Source: Brevibacillus sp. DP1.3A (GTDB lineage: Bacteria; Bacillota; Bacilli; Brevibacillales; Brevibacillaceae). Taken from it: a stretch of DNA of 64,000 bases. The stretch spans positions 4,738,001-4,802,000 of the forward strand of contig NZ_CP085876.1 of NCBI RefSeq assembly GCF_013284245.2. The letters are read 5' to 3'. Below the pieces are notes generated by a model, which saw only the letters and a list, made by a program, of their open reading frames with translations, was not told the DNA's origin and made no database searches. A program made the position numbers and the translations under genes. Of the stretch, positions 8,783-16,817 are shown piece after piece (the stretch's first letter is position 1; every line of letters starts with the position of its first letter).

Positions 8783-9767
8783 AGACTCCCTCCCTCCTCG
8801 AACGCTCGGCCCGCTCGGCAATATGCCGAAGCAGCAAGTCAACAGATTGTTGGCTCTGCAAGGCGTGCTCAATACCAGCGATCGACGATTCTTGATCCAG
8901 CGATACGCGCTTAACGTACGATTCGATACTCCTGTACACTTCACGAGGACGAGCCATAAAGGCGAGTATCAACGAATAGTTTCCATAGGTGAGTGGCTTG
9001 ATTTCTTCATAGCCGTCAAAAAAAGCGTCAATCTGTTTCAGATCTTTGTGGGTCAAAAAGTGATCGCGCAAAAAAGTGGCAACGTCGCGTTGCTGGACTG
9101 AAATTACCGGCCTGAAAAAACCTCTCAAGTACAACTTCCCGTTTATCATTCCCCAGTTGTCACGCAAAAGGTCCCGATGGGATACAGCAACCGCCTCCGG
9201 AGTAATTCGCTCATGGGCAAGCATCGCAGCGGAACGGTCCATTCTTTGCAGCATAGGGGTCATGAGTTCCGATACCCAACGATTCTCCTTAGAATTCCGC
9301 CCAGATTTGGCTCGAAATGATTCGACCAGCTCTTTAGTACGCCTTCCTTTTTCTTCCACTTGCTGCTTTTCCTGCTTGAGCAAATCACTTCCAGACAGTA
9401 AAGGACTTTCCTGCTGAGACTGATGCATCATCGCGATCACGCGTCCGCATTGCCTCGCCATGTCATGGCCGGGCTGATAGTCTTCGAATTGTCGGTGATG
9501 ATCGGTCATGGTAACGCCGCGTTTACCCAAAATCAAAAATGGCTTGGTGTCTCTCGTCCGAATAAACCGCTCCACTTCTCGAAACCCCTGACGAGCCAGT
9601 CGTTCGCGCCAAGCAAACGACCAGCGCATCACATCTACACGTGGCCAAACGTGGAGTTCTTTGGGGCCCCGGTTTGTCTCCAGTAAATAGCAATCATCTA
9701 GGGGCGTAATTCGGATTACGCGCGCCCGATATTGCTGGCAAACCTCGGAGAGATCAATTTTATCCAC
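8769..9767 (-). CDS. ysxE: YsxE-like spore coat protein (CotS family)
   Basis: A 332-residue protein of the CotS/aminoglycoside-phosphotransferase superfamily. It follows spoVID by 14 bases, exactly the Bacillus spoVID-ysxE order, which is the main basis for the name. The catalytic-loop remnant HRDLLRDNWG near residue 205 keeps His, Asp and Asn, but the following metal-binding DFD-type motif is replaced by LRGFFRPV. Catalysis is therefore doubtful. Likely made in the mother cell for coat assembly with SpoVID. Confidence 0.8.
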   Translation of the reverse strand: MDKIDLSEVCQQYRARVIRITPLDDCYLLETNRGPKELHVWPRVDVMRWSFAWRERLARQGFREVERFIRTRDTKPFLILGKRGVTMTDHHRQFEDYQPGHDMARQCGRVIAMMHQSQQESPLLSGSDLLKQEKQQVEEKGRRTKELVESFRAKSGRNSKENRWVSELMTPMLQRMDRSAAMLAHERITPEAVAVSHRDLLRDNWGMINGKLYLRGFFRPVISVQQRDVATFLRDHFLTHKDLKQIDAFFDGYEEIKPLTYGNYSLILAFMARPREVYRSIESYVKRVSLDQESSIAGIEHALQSQQSVDLLLRHIAERAERSRREGVYESV

Positions 9768-9781
9768 GGTCCCCCACTCCT

Positions 9782-11275
9782 CTATTGTGGGATGTACAAA
9801 ATCTGCCCTGCTACAAGCTGCTCAGAAGCCAATCGGTTTACTTCCACGATTTTGGAGACAGGCAAGGAGTATCGTTGTGAAATATGCTCTAACGTCTCAT
9901 CTCGCTGAATAATGCACATTTTCAGCTGACTGGAACGCTCTTCTTTTCTCCGGACAAACGACGTTAGATTTTGCATAGCCTCCACCGTAGAAGCGTTGAC
10001 ATTCGCCGCAGACCCATATCGCGAAGAGCTAGATGAAGATTCCGCCTCTAACGCCATCGCTTCCTGTTTGGCACGACTCGCTTGTGAGAAGATGGAAGTA
10101 ATGTTCACACGACTTCTATCTTCCTGGGAGGGTTTCCCTGAAATCGCCACTCGCACTTCTACATCTTCCGCGGCAGCCTCTGGTTGTGCAACGACTGGTT
10201 CTGCTTCCGGCTCAGGTTCTGACTCGGATACAACACTGGCTTCCACCGCTTCTTGCACGGCTTCCTGCGACTCCGCTTCGACTGATGACCCTGTAGGTTC
10301 ATTGGAAACTTGCTGGTATGCGATTGCCTGTTGATCGTGGATAGCCAGTATAGGCTCCTCATGTCCTTGTTCTTTTTCGGCTATTTCTCTCATCTGCTCT
10401 TGCTCATCTGCCAATACTGACTGCTCGGAATAGGCGACAGAAGAATCGTACGAAGCAGATTGTTGGGAATCGAAGTCATACGAAATAGGAGCAGTCTCCC
10501 AGGACTCTGGAAGATTGGACTGTGCCGACTGTGCCACTTCCAGCACATCACCATATTGCTCGTAATATTCATCCTCATCGGATTGAGCAATAGCCGGAGT
10601 ATCGAACATGGAAGGAGATTCGGTTGATTCATAGGATGCTGGCAATGCCTGCCGCTCCAATTCCTCCTCCAGCGCACTCAGCTTTTGATCGATGTCATCG
10701 AGGGACGTCTGTTCCGTATATTCTTGCCCATCATCCCCAGCAGCAAAGGTGTATTCCCACGCTCCTTCGCCTGGACCTGCTGCCTGCGTTTCGATCTGTT
10801 CCGCTTGTTCTGCTCTATCCCCGAGGACTATCCCCAAAATCTTCAGATCGGCATCAATGAGCATTTGATGTGGTGATTCCAGCTTGTAGTCAAAGCTGTC
10901 CACAATTGCATAGATGTCTCCGATCTCGGTAATCCGATCCAATGGAATGGTGATGTTCAACGGAATGCGATGACCGATTTGTTCCTCCCAGCCATAAAAG
11001 GCTTGATCCGATGCTTCCTGGCGAAAGGGAGTAAAAGTCATGGCCTCAACCAGCGTTTCTCCTTCGCCGCCTGTCGCTTCTGCGGCTTCCCTGATTGGCT
11101 CGTACTTCCCTACTAATTGCAAGCAACCCGTGATCGAGATGTAGGAATCGTTTTCCAACACTTCCACATCTGGAACCAATTCCAGCTCTTGCAATTCACC
11201 TATTCCAGCTCTATCGGATGAGAGGAAAATGGTCTCCTTGATGGCAAAAGAGAGTTGCCCATCCTGTAATGCCAT
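9782..11275 (-). CDS. spoVID: Stage VI sporulation protein D, spore coat morphogenesis
   Basis: A 497-residue mother-cell protein needed for encasement of the forespore by the coat in Bacillus. The N-terminal 150 residues form the SPOCS-type domain (LSFAIKETIFLSS, then LELVPDVEV and SYISITGCLQL). A long acidic, Gln/Glu/Ser-rich middle follows, including a Glu-Pro tract near residues 355-365. A C-terminal LysM reads RDETLEHISQRYSLPVSKI to GQILYIP. Start ATG 11275 sits behind AAAGGAGGAG. A sigma-E-like -10, CATATAGT at 11320-11313, lies upstream, but the -35 is unclear. Confidence 0.9.
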   Translation of the reverse strand: MALQDGQLSFAIKETIFLSSDRAGIGELQELELVPDVEVLENDSYISITGCLQLVGKYEPIREAAEATGGEGETLVEAMTFTPFRQEASDQAFYGWEEQIGHRIPLNITIPLDRITEIGDIYAIVDSFDYKLESPHQMLIDADLKILGIVLGDRAEQAEQIETQAAGPGEGAWEYTFAAGDDGQEYTEQTSLDDIDQKLSALEEELERQALPASYESTESPSMFDTPAIAQSDEDEYYEQYGDVLEVAQSAQSNLPESWETAPISYDFDSQQSASYDSSVAYSEQSVLADEQEQMREIAEKEQGHEEPILAIHDQQAIAYQQVSNEPTGSSVEAESQEAVQEAVEASVVSESEPEPEAEPVVAQPEAAAEDVEVRVAISGKPSQEDRSRVNITSIFSQASRAKQEAMALEAESSSSSSRYGSAANVNASTVEAMQNLTSFVRRKEERSSQLKMCIIQRDETLEHISQRYSLPVSKIVEVNRLASEQLVAGQILYIPQ

Positions 11276-11350
11276 TCGTGCTCCTCCTTTCAAGTGCAGG
11301 ACATTTCCCTATACTATATGGACAGGACGAGCCGTTTAGCACCGAAAAAA

Positions 11351-11385
11351 AAGGAAAAACCGGGGTTATCTATCTCCCCGGTTTT
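11351..11385 (-). terminator. Terminator of hemEHY
   Basis: A perfect 10-bp stem, AAAACCGGGG with CCCCGGTTTT, with a 10-base loop that contains the hemY stop codon, followed on the minus strand by TTCCTTTTTTTT. Confidence 0.9.
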
Positions 11386-12779
11386 ACAGACGCGATCCAT
11401 TCTGCTATTGCTTTTTTCCCCTGATCAATACAATCGGGTACACCTACGCCACTGTACGACGCACCTGCCACGATAACACCAGGGAGTTTTTCTTTTAATT
11501 GATTGTTCACATCCTGCACCCAAGCCTGATGTCCGACAACATATGGTATGGCATTTTGCAAACGTGATACGTTATAAAAATCCGGCTCTGCTCGAATCGT
11601 CATGATCTTGCGCAGATCGCGGAGGACAACCTCCAAAATTTCCTCGTCTGTCTGCTCCATGAAGGATTGCTCTCCTGCTCTCCCTATGAAGCTACGCAGC
11701 AAGGCTTTGTTTTTCGGCGTCGTATGCGGCCATTTGCGATGCGCCCACGTACAAGCGGTAATTTTTGCTCCAGAATGCCGCGGTACAATAAATCCTGTCC
11801 CTTCCATTCCTAAATCAATGGCTGACTCTGGAAACGCCATCGCGATGGTTGCAACCATATGAGGCTTCGCTTGTGGCAGAGTAGGAACTTGTACATAAGG
11901 ACGGAACAACGGCTCTGCGACAGCATGTGGCAAGGTAAACAATACCGTATCCGTCTCAATCGTTTCCCCATTTTTCAATACCAATGTGTACTTCCCGTCT
12001 GGACGTTTCACCAGTTCTTTGACACCGGTATTCTTGGAGATGACTTCTTCAGGCAGACTCTTCTCGATTGCCTCTACTAAGGACTGCAATCCGTTCTTCA
12101 ACGTCAGGAAGATGCCTTTTGGCTTTTCTTGCGTTTTTACTTGCGGGCGAGAATGCTTCATCGCTACGATCAAGCTGCGATGCTGCTCCTCCATTTTGGC
12201 GAATTGAGGAAAACTCGCAAGCAAGCTGAGTTTGTCGAGATCCCCGGAGTATACACCGGACAATAAAGGCGCTATAAGATTATCAATAACTTCATTACCT
12301 AGCCTACGCCGAAAAAAGTCACCCACGGAGATATCGCCGTCTCCTTTTGATGTAGGAAGAACGAGATCCAAAGCTGCTCGAAGCTTGCCCGGCCAAGAAA
12401 TAAGATCGGTCGTGACAAAGGGCATGAGCTTCGTCGGTACACCCATGACCGCTCCTTCTGGTATAGCTTTCAGGCGATCCTGATGCCAAATATAAGCTTG
12501 GCCTGTACTGTTGCGAACGAGATCATCCGCAAGCCCCAAGTCCACTGCCAGTTCAGCCGCACTCGTTTTCCGCTCGAGAAACGAATCGGGACCTTGCTCA
12601 ATCACAAACCCTTCGTGACGCCATGTCTTGATTTTCCCACCAAGTCGTCCCTGCTCTTCAAGCAGTTGAAAACGGATTGGCAAGCCTTTTGCGTCGATTT
12701 CCTTTTGTAAGTAATAAGCAGCGGTTAACCCTGTGATGCCGCCGCCTATAATCGTAATATGATAGGTATTATCGCTCAT
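11370..12779 (-). CDS. hemY: Coproporphyrinogen III/protoporphyrinogen oxidase (HemY, CgoX)
   Basis: An FAD-dependent oxidase of 469 residues. In Bacillota it oxidises coproporphyrinogen III to coproporphyrin III in the coproporphyrin-dependent heme route. The dinucleotide-binding motif IIGGGITGLTAAYYLQ is at the N-terminus, followed by GRLGGKIKTW and the family segment EQGPDSFLERK. Last gene of hemE-hemH-hemY, 12 bases after hemH. The stop codon lies inside the terminator loop. Confidence 0.93.
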   Translation of the reverse strand: MSDNTYHITIIGGGITGLTAAYYLQKEIDAKGLPIRFQLLEEQGRLGGKIKTWRHEGFVIEQGPDSFLERKTSAAELAVDLGLADDLVRNSTGQAYIWHQDRLKAIPEGAVMGVPTKLMPFVTTDLISWPGKLRAALDLVLPTSKGDGDISVGDFFRRRLGNEVIDNLIAPLLSGVYSGDLDKLSLLASFPQFAKMEEQHRSLIVAMKHSRPQVKTQEKPKGIFLTLKNGLQSLVEAIEKSLPEEVISKNTGVKELVKRPDGKYTLVLKNGETIETDTVLFTLPHAVAEPLFRPYVQVPTLPQAKPHMVATIAMAFPESAIDLGMEGTGFIVPRHSGAKITACTWAHRKWPHTTPKNKALLRSFIGRAGEQSFMEQTDEEILEVVLRDLRKIMTIRAEPDFYNVSRLQNAIPYVVGHQAWVQDVNNQLKEKLPGVIVAGASYSGVGVPDCIDQGKKAIAEWIASVKPGR

Positions 12780-12791
12780 ATGATCGATCCC

Positions 12792-13724
12792 CTAATTCGC
12801 CAGCTTCTTTCCGACTGCATCAGCCAGACAGGAAATGAACGCAGGTCTGGCGTTAGGCATCGGTGGACGATTGTAATGTACCCCTAGCTCATCTGTAACC
12901 GCTTTGCATTCCACATCATTATCAAACAGAACTTCCAAATGCTCCGCAATAAATCCGACAGGACAGTAAACAAATGCTTGGTAGCCTTTTGCTTCGTACA
13001 GCTCTCTAGTCAAATCCTGTACATCTGGTCCCAACCACGGATCAGGTGTATTTCCGGCACTTTGCCATCCGATTGCATAAGAAGTGACCCCTGCTCGCTC
13101 GGCAATGAGCTTTGCTGTCTCTTCCAGTTGCATTGGGTACGGATCACCTGACTTCAAGATTTTTTCCGGCAGGCTGTGAGCGGAGAAGATCACAACTGCT
13201 TGTCCACGCTCTTCATCCGTCATCGTAGCAAACGTCGCTTGAATAGCATCTGCCCAATATCCGATGAAGCCTGGTTCCAGATACCAGCTCTCAATGCTCT
13301 GGATGACAGGTCCGCCAATTGCCTCGGAATGCTCCTGTGCTCGTCCATTGTATTCTTTGACGCTATAGCTGGAATAATGAGGCGCCAGAACAAGACTGAT
13401 CGCTTCTGTAATCCCATCCCTCTTCATTTGCTCTACTGCGTCTTCGACAAACGGAGCGATATGCTTCAAACCAAGGTACCCTACAAATTCACGGTCTGGG
13501 TAGCGTTTGTTCATTTCCTGCTCGAGAGCGCGCACTTGCTCATCTGTAATGTCTGCAAATCGATTCAATCCATCTACAGCCTCGTAACGCGCCATCAAAT
13601 CATCGAGCAGTTCTTGTGGTGGCTTACGACCACGGCGAATGTGCGTATAGTATGGTTCAATCTGTTCAGGACTGCGTGGCGTTCCATACGCCATTAACAA
13701 GAGTCCGATCTTCTGCTTTGACAT
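12792..13724 (-). CDS. hemH: Coproporphyrin ferrochelatase
   Basis: Inserts ferrous iron into coproporphyrin III (Bacillota route). The product has 310 residues, typical for the soluble Bacillus-type enzyme. The catalytic histidine segment [11 protein letters not shown] is around residue 180, and the conserved glutamate is in [15 protein letters not shown] around residue 260. Co-transcribed with hemE (17-base gap) and hemY. Confidence 0.95.
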   Translation of the reverse strand: MSKQKIGLLLMAYGTPRSPEQIEPYYTHIRRGRKPPQELLDDLMARYEAVDGLNRFADITDEQVRALEQEMNKRYPDREFVGYLGLKHIAPFVEDAVEQMKRDGITEAISLVLAPHYSSYSVKEYNGRAQEHSEAIGGPVIQSIESWYLEPGFIGYWADAIQATFATMTDEERGQAVVIFSAHSLPEKILKSGDPYPMQLEETAKLIAERAGVTSYAIGWQSAGNTPDPWLGPDVQDLTRELYEAKGYQAFVYCPVGFIAEHLEVLFDNDVECKAVTDELGVHYNRPPMPNARPAFISCLADAVGKKLAN

Positions 13725-13741
13725 GTAAGCGCCCCTCCTGA

Positions 13742-14779
13742 TTAGATGTCCCTTTTGTAACTATGGATGAACTTCGTCAGTTGTTGCAGTGTTTCTACTT
13801 TGGCGTCAGGGAATACGCCGTGTCCCAGATTGAAAATGAAGCCTGGCTGTTTTGTGCCTTCATCCAAAATTTCCTTCGCCTTCGCTTCGAGCTTCTCCCA
13901 AGGAGCCAATAGCAGCGTTGGGTCCAAATTGCCTTGCAGCGTCTTCGTCACACCCATCTCACGAGCAGTTGTAATCGAAGTACGCCAGTCCAGACCAACC
14001 ACATCAACAGGCAAGCGGTTCCAATCCATCAAAAGATGACCAGCGCCGATACCAAAATAGATCGTTGGCACGCCAGTATCTTTTAGTGCATTGAAGATAC
14101 GAGTCATGACTGGTGTAATGTACTCGCGGTAATCTTCGTCATTCAATGCACCGACCCACGAATCAAATACTTGCACAGCTTGTGCACCTGCTTTAATTTG
14201 CGCCTTGAGGTAGGTGATAGTCATATCGCCCAGTTTTTCCATCAGCGCCTGCCAAGCAACTGGCTCGGTATACATGAATGCTTTTGTCTTATGATAGTGC
14301 TTAGAAGGGCCGCCTTCGATCAAATAGCTAGCCAGTGTAAATGGTGCACCTGCGAAACCGATCAATGGAACAGATAATTGCTGACGCAAAATCTTAATGG
14401 ATTCAAGAATGTACGGCACATGCGTTTCCGGATCGAGCTCAAGCAGACGCTCAACATCCTTCAAGGATTCGATTGGGTTCGCGATCACAGGACCAATCCC
14501 AGATTCGATATTTACATCCACACCAATCGGTTTTAGTGGCGTCATGATGTCTGCAAACAAGATTGCAGCGTCAACGCCCAGTTGCTCAACTGGAAGACGT
14601 GTCACTTCCGCGCAAACTTCCGGTATGTAGTTCATTTCAAAAAAGCTATGCTTCGCGCGGATGGCGCGGTATTCTGGCTGATAACGCCCTGCCTGTCGCA
14701 TGTACCAGACCGGAACATGCTCTGTCGCTTCACCGCGACATGCTTTCAAAAACGTGTCGTTAAAAGTTTTTGCGGTCAT
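13742..14779 (-). CDS. hemE: Uroporphyrinogen decarboxylase
   Basis: Decarboxylates uroporphyrinogen III to coproporphyrinogen III. The 345-residue product carries the N-terminal signature [16 protein letters not shown], the [17 protein letters not shown] segment and the C-terminal FNLGHGVFP. First gene of hemEHY. Its promoter region lies between this gene and the DUF4097 gene, where no terminator is visible. Confidence 0.96.
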   Translation of the reverse strand: MTAKTFNDTFLKACRGEATEHVPVWYMRQAGRYQPEYRAIRAKHSFFEMNYIPEVCAEVTRLPVEQLGVDAAILFADIMTPLKPIGVDVNIESGIGPVIANPIESLKDVERLLELDPETHVPYILESIKILRQQLSVPLIGFAGAPFTLASYLIEGGPSKHYHKTKAFMYTEPVAWQALMEKLGDMTITYLKAQIKAGAQAVQVFDSWVGALNDEDYREYITPVMTRIFNALKDTGVPTIYFGIGAGHLLMDWNRLPVDVVGLDWRTSITTAREMGVTKTLQGNLDPTLLLAPWEKLEAKAKEILDEGTKQPGFIFNLGHGVFPDAKVETLQQLTKFIHSYKRDI

Positions 14780-14817
14780 GAATAAACCTCGCTTTGCACA
14801 ATTATGTTTCCTTCAAT

Positions 14818-14826
14818 ATGATACCA
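14818..14826 (-). promoter_or_regulatory. Possible extended -10 promoter of hemEHY
   Basis: Minus strand TGG followed by TATCAT about 40 bases upstream of hemE resembles an extended -10 element. No good -35 is visible. Confidence 0.35.
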
Positions 14827-14917
14827 TTCGTCATTCGACAAGTAATGTCTCTTTTGTGTCAAAATCTTTTCGTTTCTTCCGTTTCCAATCCTATCCATCA
14901 GTGTTTCCAAACTTCTC

Positions 14918-15766
14918 CTATTGAATGCGAACGTCCCCGGTAGAACTTCGCACAGTCATTTTGGGTCCACCTGATCCAATCGATGCCTTCACTTTGTATT
15001 CCTCGTTCTTTTCATAGGTAAGGTTAGACCAGGTGGTTTCAATGCCTCCTGTATCTGTCGTTACTTCCAACTTTGCTGCAACAGGCTCCTTGGCTACTGT
15101 CACTCGAATATCCCCGGTATCCGTTCGAATAGAAACGTCATGGGTCAACTCTGGCATTGTCAGTTTATCAATCTCGCCTGTAGAGCTTTCAATGACAACG
15201 GCCGAGCGAACATTCGCCAGATTGATATCTCCTGTAGCTGTCTGGACGTCAAGTGCTTCTCCTTCATAGCCCGACACGTCCACATCTCCATTGCTGGTGG
15301 ATATTTTCGTGTTCTTTGCACGCAGCATTCCGCTCTTGATATCCCCTGTCATCGTTTCAAGCTGGACGTTCTCATACACTTTTTCTGGCAGGAAGAGCTC
15401 CAGCTTTACCTTTCCGTTGCGAGGATAAAACATATTGACGTGAGGGCGTTCACGCAGTTCTACGAGAAGCGTACCATCTGGTGAGACTACACTCTGAAAC
15501 TCCAGTCGCTCCTGCTGTTGCTCGGATACTTCCCCGACCATCCGTACGCTCGCTTTTGGTTGCTTGCTTGCCATGATTTCCACATCAGCCGTTTCCGTCA
15601 GCAACTCAATCGCATTTACCTCTTGTTCGATCATGCGCTCTTCATTGACTTGTTTTAACGAAAAGGAGAAATTTTCTTGCTTCGTAAAGAGCCAGATGAT
15701 TCCACATACACCGATGATGAACAAAAGAAGACTTATTCCAAAGAGTCTTTTCCCCAAATTTCGCAT
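14918..15766 (-). CDS. DUF4097-family membrane-anchored beta-helical protein
   Basis: A 282-residue protein with one N-terminal membrane segment (LFGISLLLFIIGVCGIIWLF). The extracytoplasmic region contains repeated short strands of the form TGDI/NGDV/TGEI (MTGDIKSG, SNGDVDVSG, ATGDINLA, STGEIDKL, DTGDIRVT, STGDVRIQ), the hallmark of DUF4097. Function is unproven; such genes commonly accompany PadR and DUF1700 genes, as here. It starts one base after the DUF1700 stop, behind GGGGGAAATGAG. Confidence 0.85.
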   Translation of the reverse strand: MRNLGKRLFGISLLLFIIGVCGIIWLFTKQENFSFSLKQVNEERMIEQEVNAIELLTETADVEIMASKQPKASVRMVGEVSEQQQERLEFQSVVSPDGTLLVELRERPHVNMFYPRNGKVKLELFLPEKVYENVQLETMTGDIKSGMLRAKNTKISTSNGDVDVSGYEGEALDVQTATGDINLANVRSAVVIESSTGEIDKLTMPELTHDVSIRTDTGDIRVTVAKEPVAAKLEVTTDTGGIETTWSNLTYEKNEEYKVKASIGSGGPKMTVRSSTGDVRIQ

Positions 15767-15767
15767 C

Positions 15768-16319
15768 TCATTTCCCCCTGATCATCTTCACGTTGAACTG
15801 GAGATAACGCAAGAACTGGCGATACAGCCATTTCGTCAATCGTAGCAAGCCGATGGCAAACATTCCGCCCAATCCTACGGAAACCATGCTGGAGAACAAC
15901 AAGAAAAGTCGCTCTTGAGACGGGGCGGGAATCCCGTAATCCAAGAATATTCCGACTGGCGCGACCAAAAGCGCCGCAGTCATCGCATACAACCCCATCA
16001 GTATACCAATCAGGCCTAAAAATGGCCCCAAAACAAAGACGAGATTGAAAAATCCCAAGCTGATCGTGGCGACAATCGCTCTCGTCATATTCCCTACCGA
16101 TGCGTTGGACTGTGCTTGATCAATTCGGTAGCCAGCCAAAAGCTCGCGTGCCACTAGCTTCGGACTTCCCAATCCTTCTGCAATTTCAAACTCCGTCTTT
16201 CCTTGTTTCATTCCCGAGAGAAAATGCTCTGTATAATCGGCAAGGATGTCTAAACGTTCTTTATCAGGCAAAGCGCTAAGCAAAGCATTTAACTCATCCA
16301 TAAACTCACGCCTTGTCAT
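15768..16319 (-). CDS. DUF1700 (HAAS-type) membrane protein
   Basis: A 183-residue protein beginning MTRREFMDELNALLSALPD, the standard DUF1700 N-terminus (a helical cytosolic domain), with four hydrophobic segments in the C-terminal two thirds. The start overlaps the end of the PadR gene by 14 bases. DUF1700 proteins often partner PadR-like regulators and DUF4097 proteins in envelope-stress-type modules; the precise role is not known. Confidence 0.85.
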   Translation of the reverse strand: MTRREFMDELNALLSALPDKERLDILADYTEHFLSGMKQGKTEFEIAEGLGSPKLVARELLAGYRIDQAQSNASVGNMTRAIVATISLGFFNLVFVLGPFLGLIGILMGLYAMTAALLVAPVGIFLDYGIPAPSQERLFLLFSSMVSVGLGGMFAIGLLRLTKWLYRQFLRYLQFNVKMIRGK

Positions 16320-16635
16320 ATCCGAGTCCCTCCTCTATGATCTCATTTACCCCGCGGTTAAATATTCGCCACTCCAAAACGAGGTCATTCATGTATTGAC
16401 GACCGCGATTTGTCAGCTGGTAATATTTCCGTGGGGGTCCCTCTTGTGATTCCGCCAAATAGGTCGTAAAAAATCCTTCCTGGGTCAAACGGCGAAGTAA
16501 GGGGTAAACCGTTCCTTCAGAGATATGGAATTTTTCTGAGATGCTCGCAACTAGTTCGTAGCCGTATCTGTCCTGCTTTGCTGTCAAGACGAGAACACAC
16601 AGCTCCAGAACCCCTTTTTTAAACTGTACGTTCAT
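16306..16635 (-). CDS. PadR-family transcriptional regulator
   Basis: A 109-residue winged-helix regulator. FKKGVLELCVLVLTA, then YGYELVASIS, then EGTVYPLLRRLTQEGF is the classical PadR helix-turn-helix, and PPRKYYQLTNRGRQYM is the wing. ATG 16635 (MNVQFKKG) is preferred over ATG 16644 because GGGTGAT lies at suitable distance. First gene of the padR-DUF1700-DUF4097 operon and probably its autorepressor. Confidence 0.9.
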   Translation of the reverse strand: MNVQFKKGVLELCVLVLTAKQDRYGYELVASISEKFHISEGTVYPLLRRLTQEGFFTTYLAESQEGPPRKYYQLTNRGRQYMNDLVLEWRIFNRGVNEIIEEGLGYDKA

Positions 16636-16668
16636 CAACATCACCCATGTAAAAGCTTACCAAATGGC

Positions 16669-16690
16669 TACTATATATTGCAAGGTACTT
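16669..16690 (-). promoter_or_regulatory. Promoter/operator region of the PadR operon
   Basis: The segment reads, on the plus strand, TACTATATATTGCAAGGTAC plus TT. The ends TACTAT and AGGTACTT are loosely dyadic (AGTAC against GTA). On the minus strand it contains TATATAGT, suitable as a -10, with TTGTTA about 18 bases upstream. Location 35 bases before padR suggests the autoregulatory operator. Confidence 0.45.
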
Positions 16691-16771
16691 CATAATAACA
16701 AAACCTCTTTTTCGCAGCATATCAAGAAGGTGCGACCGCGTTTTAGAGGTAGTTTATTGTGTCCGTACAGT

Positions 16772-16810
16772 AAAAAATGGACAGGGAGGTTTTTCTCCAC
16801 CCCTGTCCGG
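16772..16810 (-). terminator. Terminator of the 5'-nucleotidase gene
   Basis: Minus strand GGACAGGGGTGGAG, loop AAAAA, CCTCCCTGTCC, then ATTTTTTA. One-base mismatch in a long stem; follows the stop by 7 bases. Confidence 0.9.
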
Positions 16811-16817
16811 TCAAACC

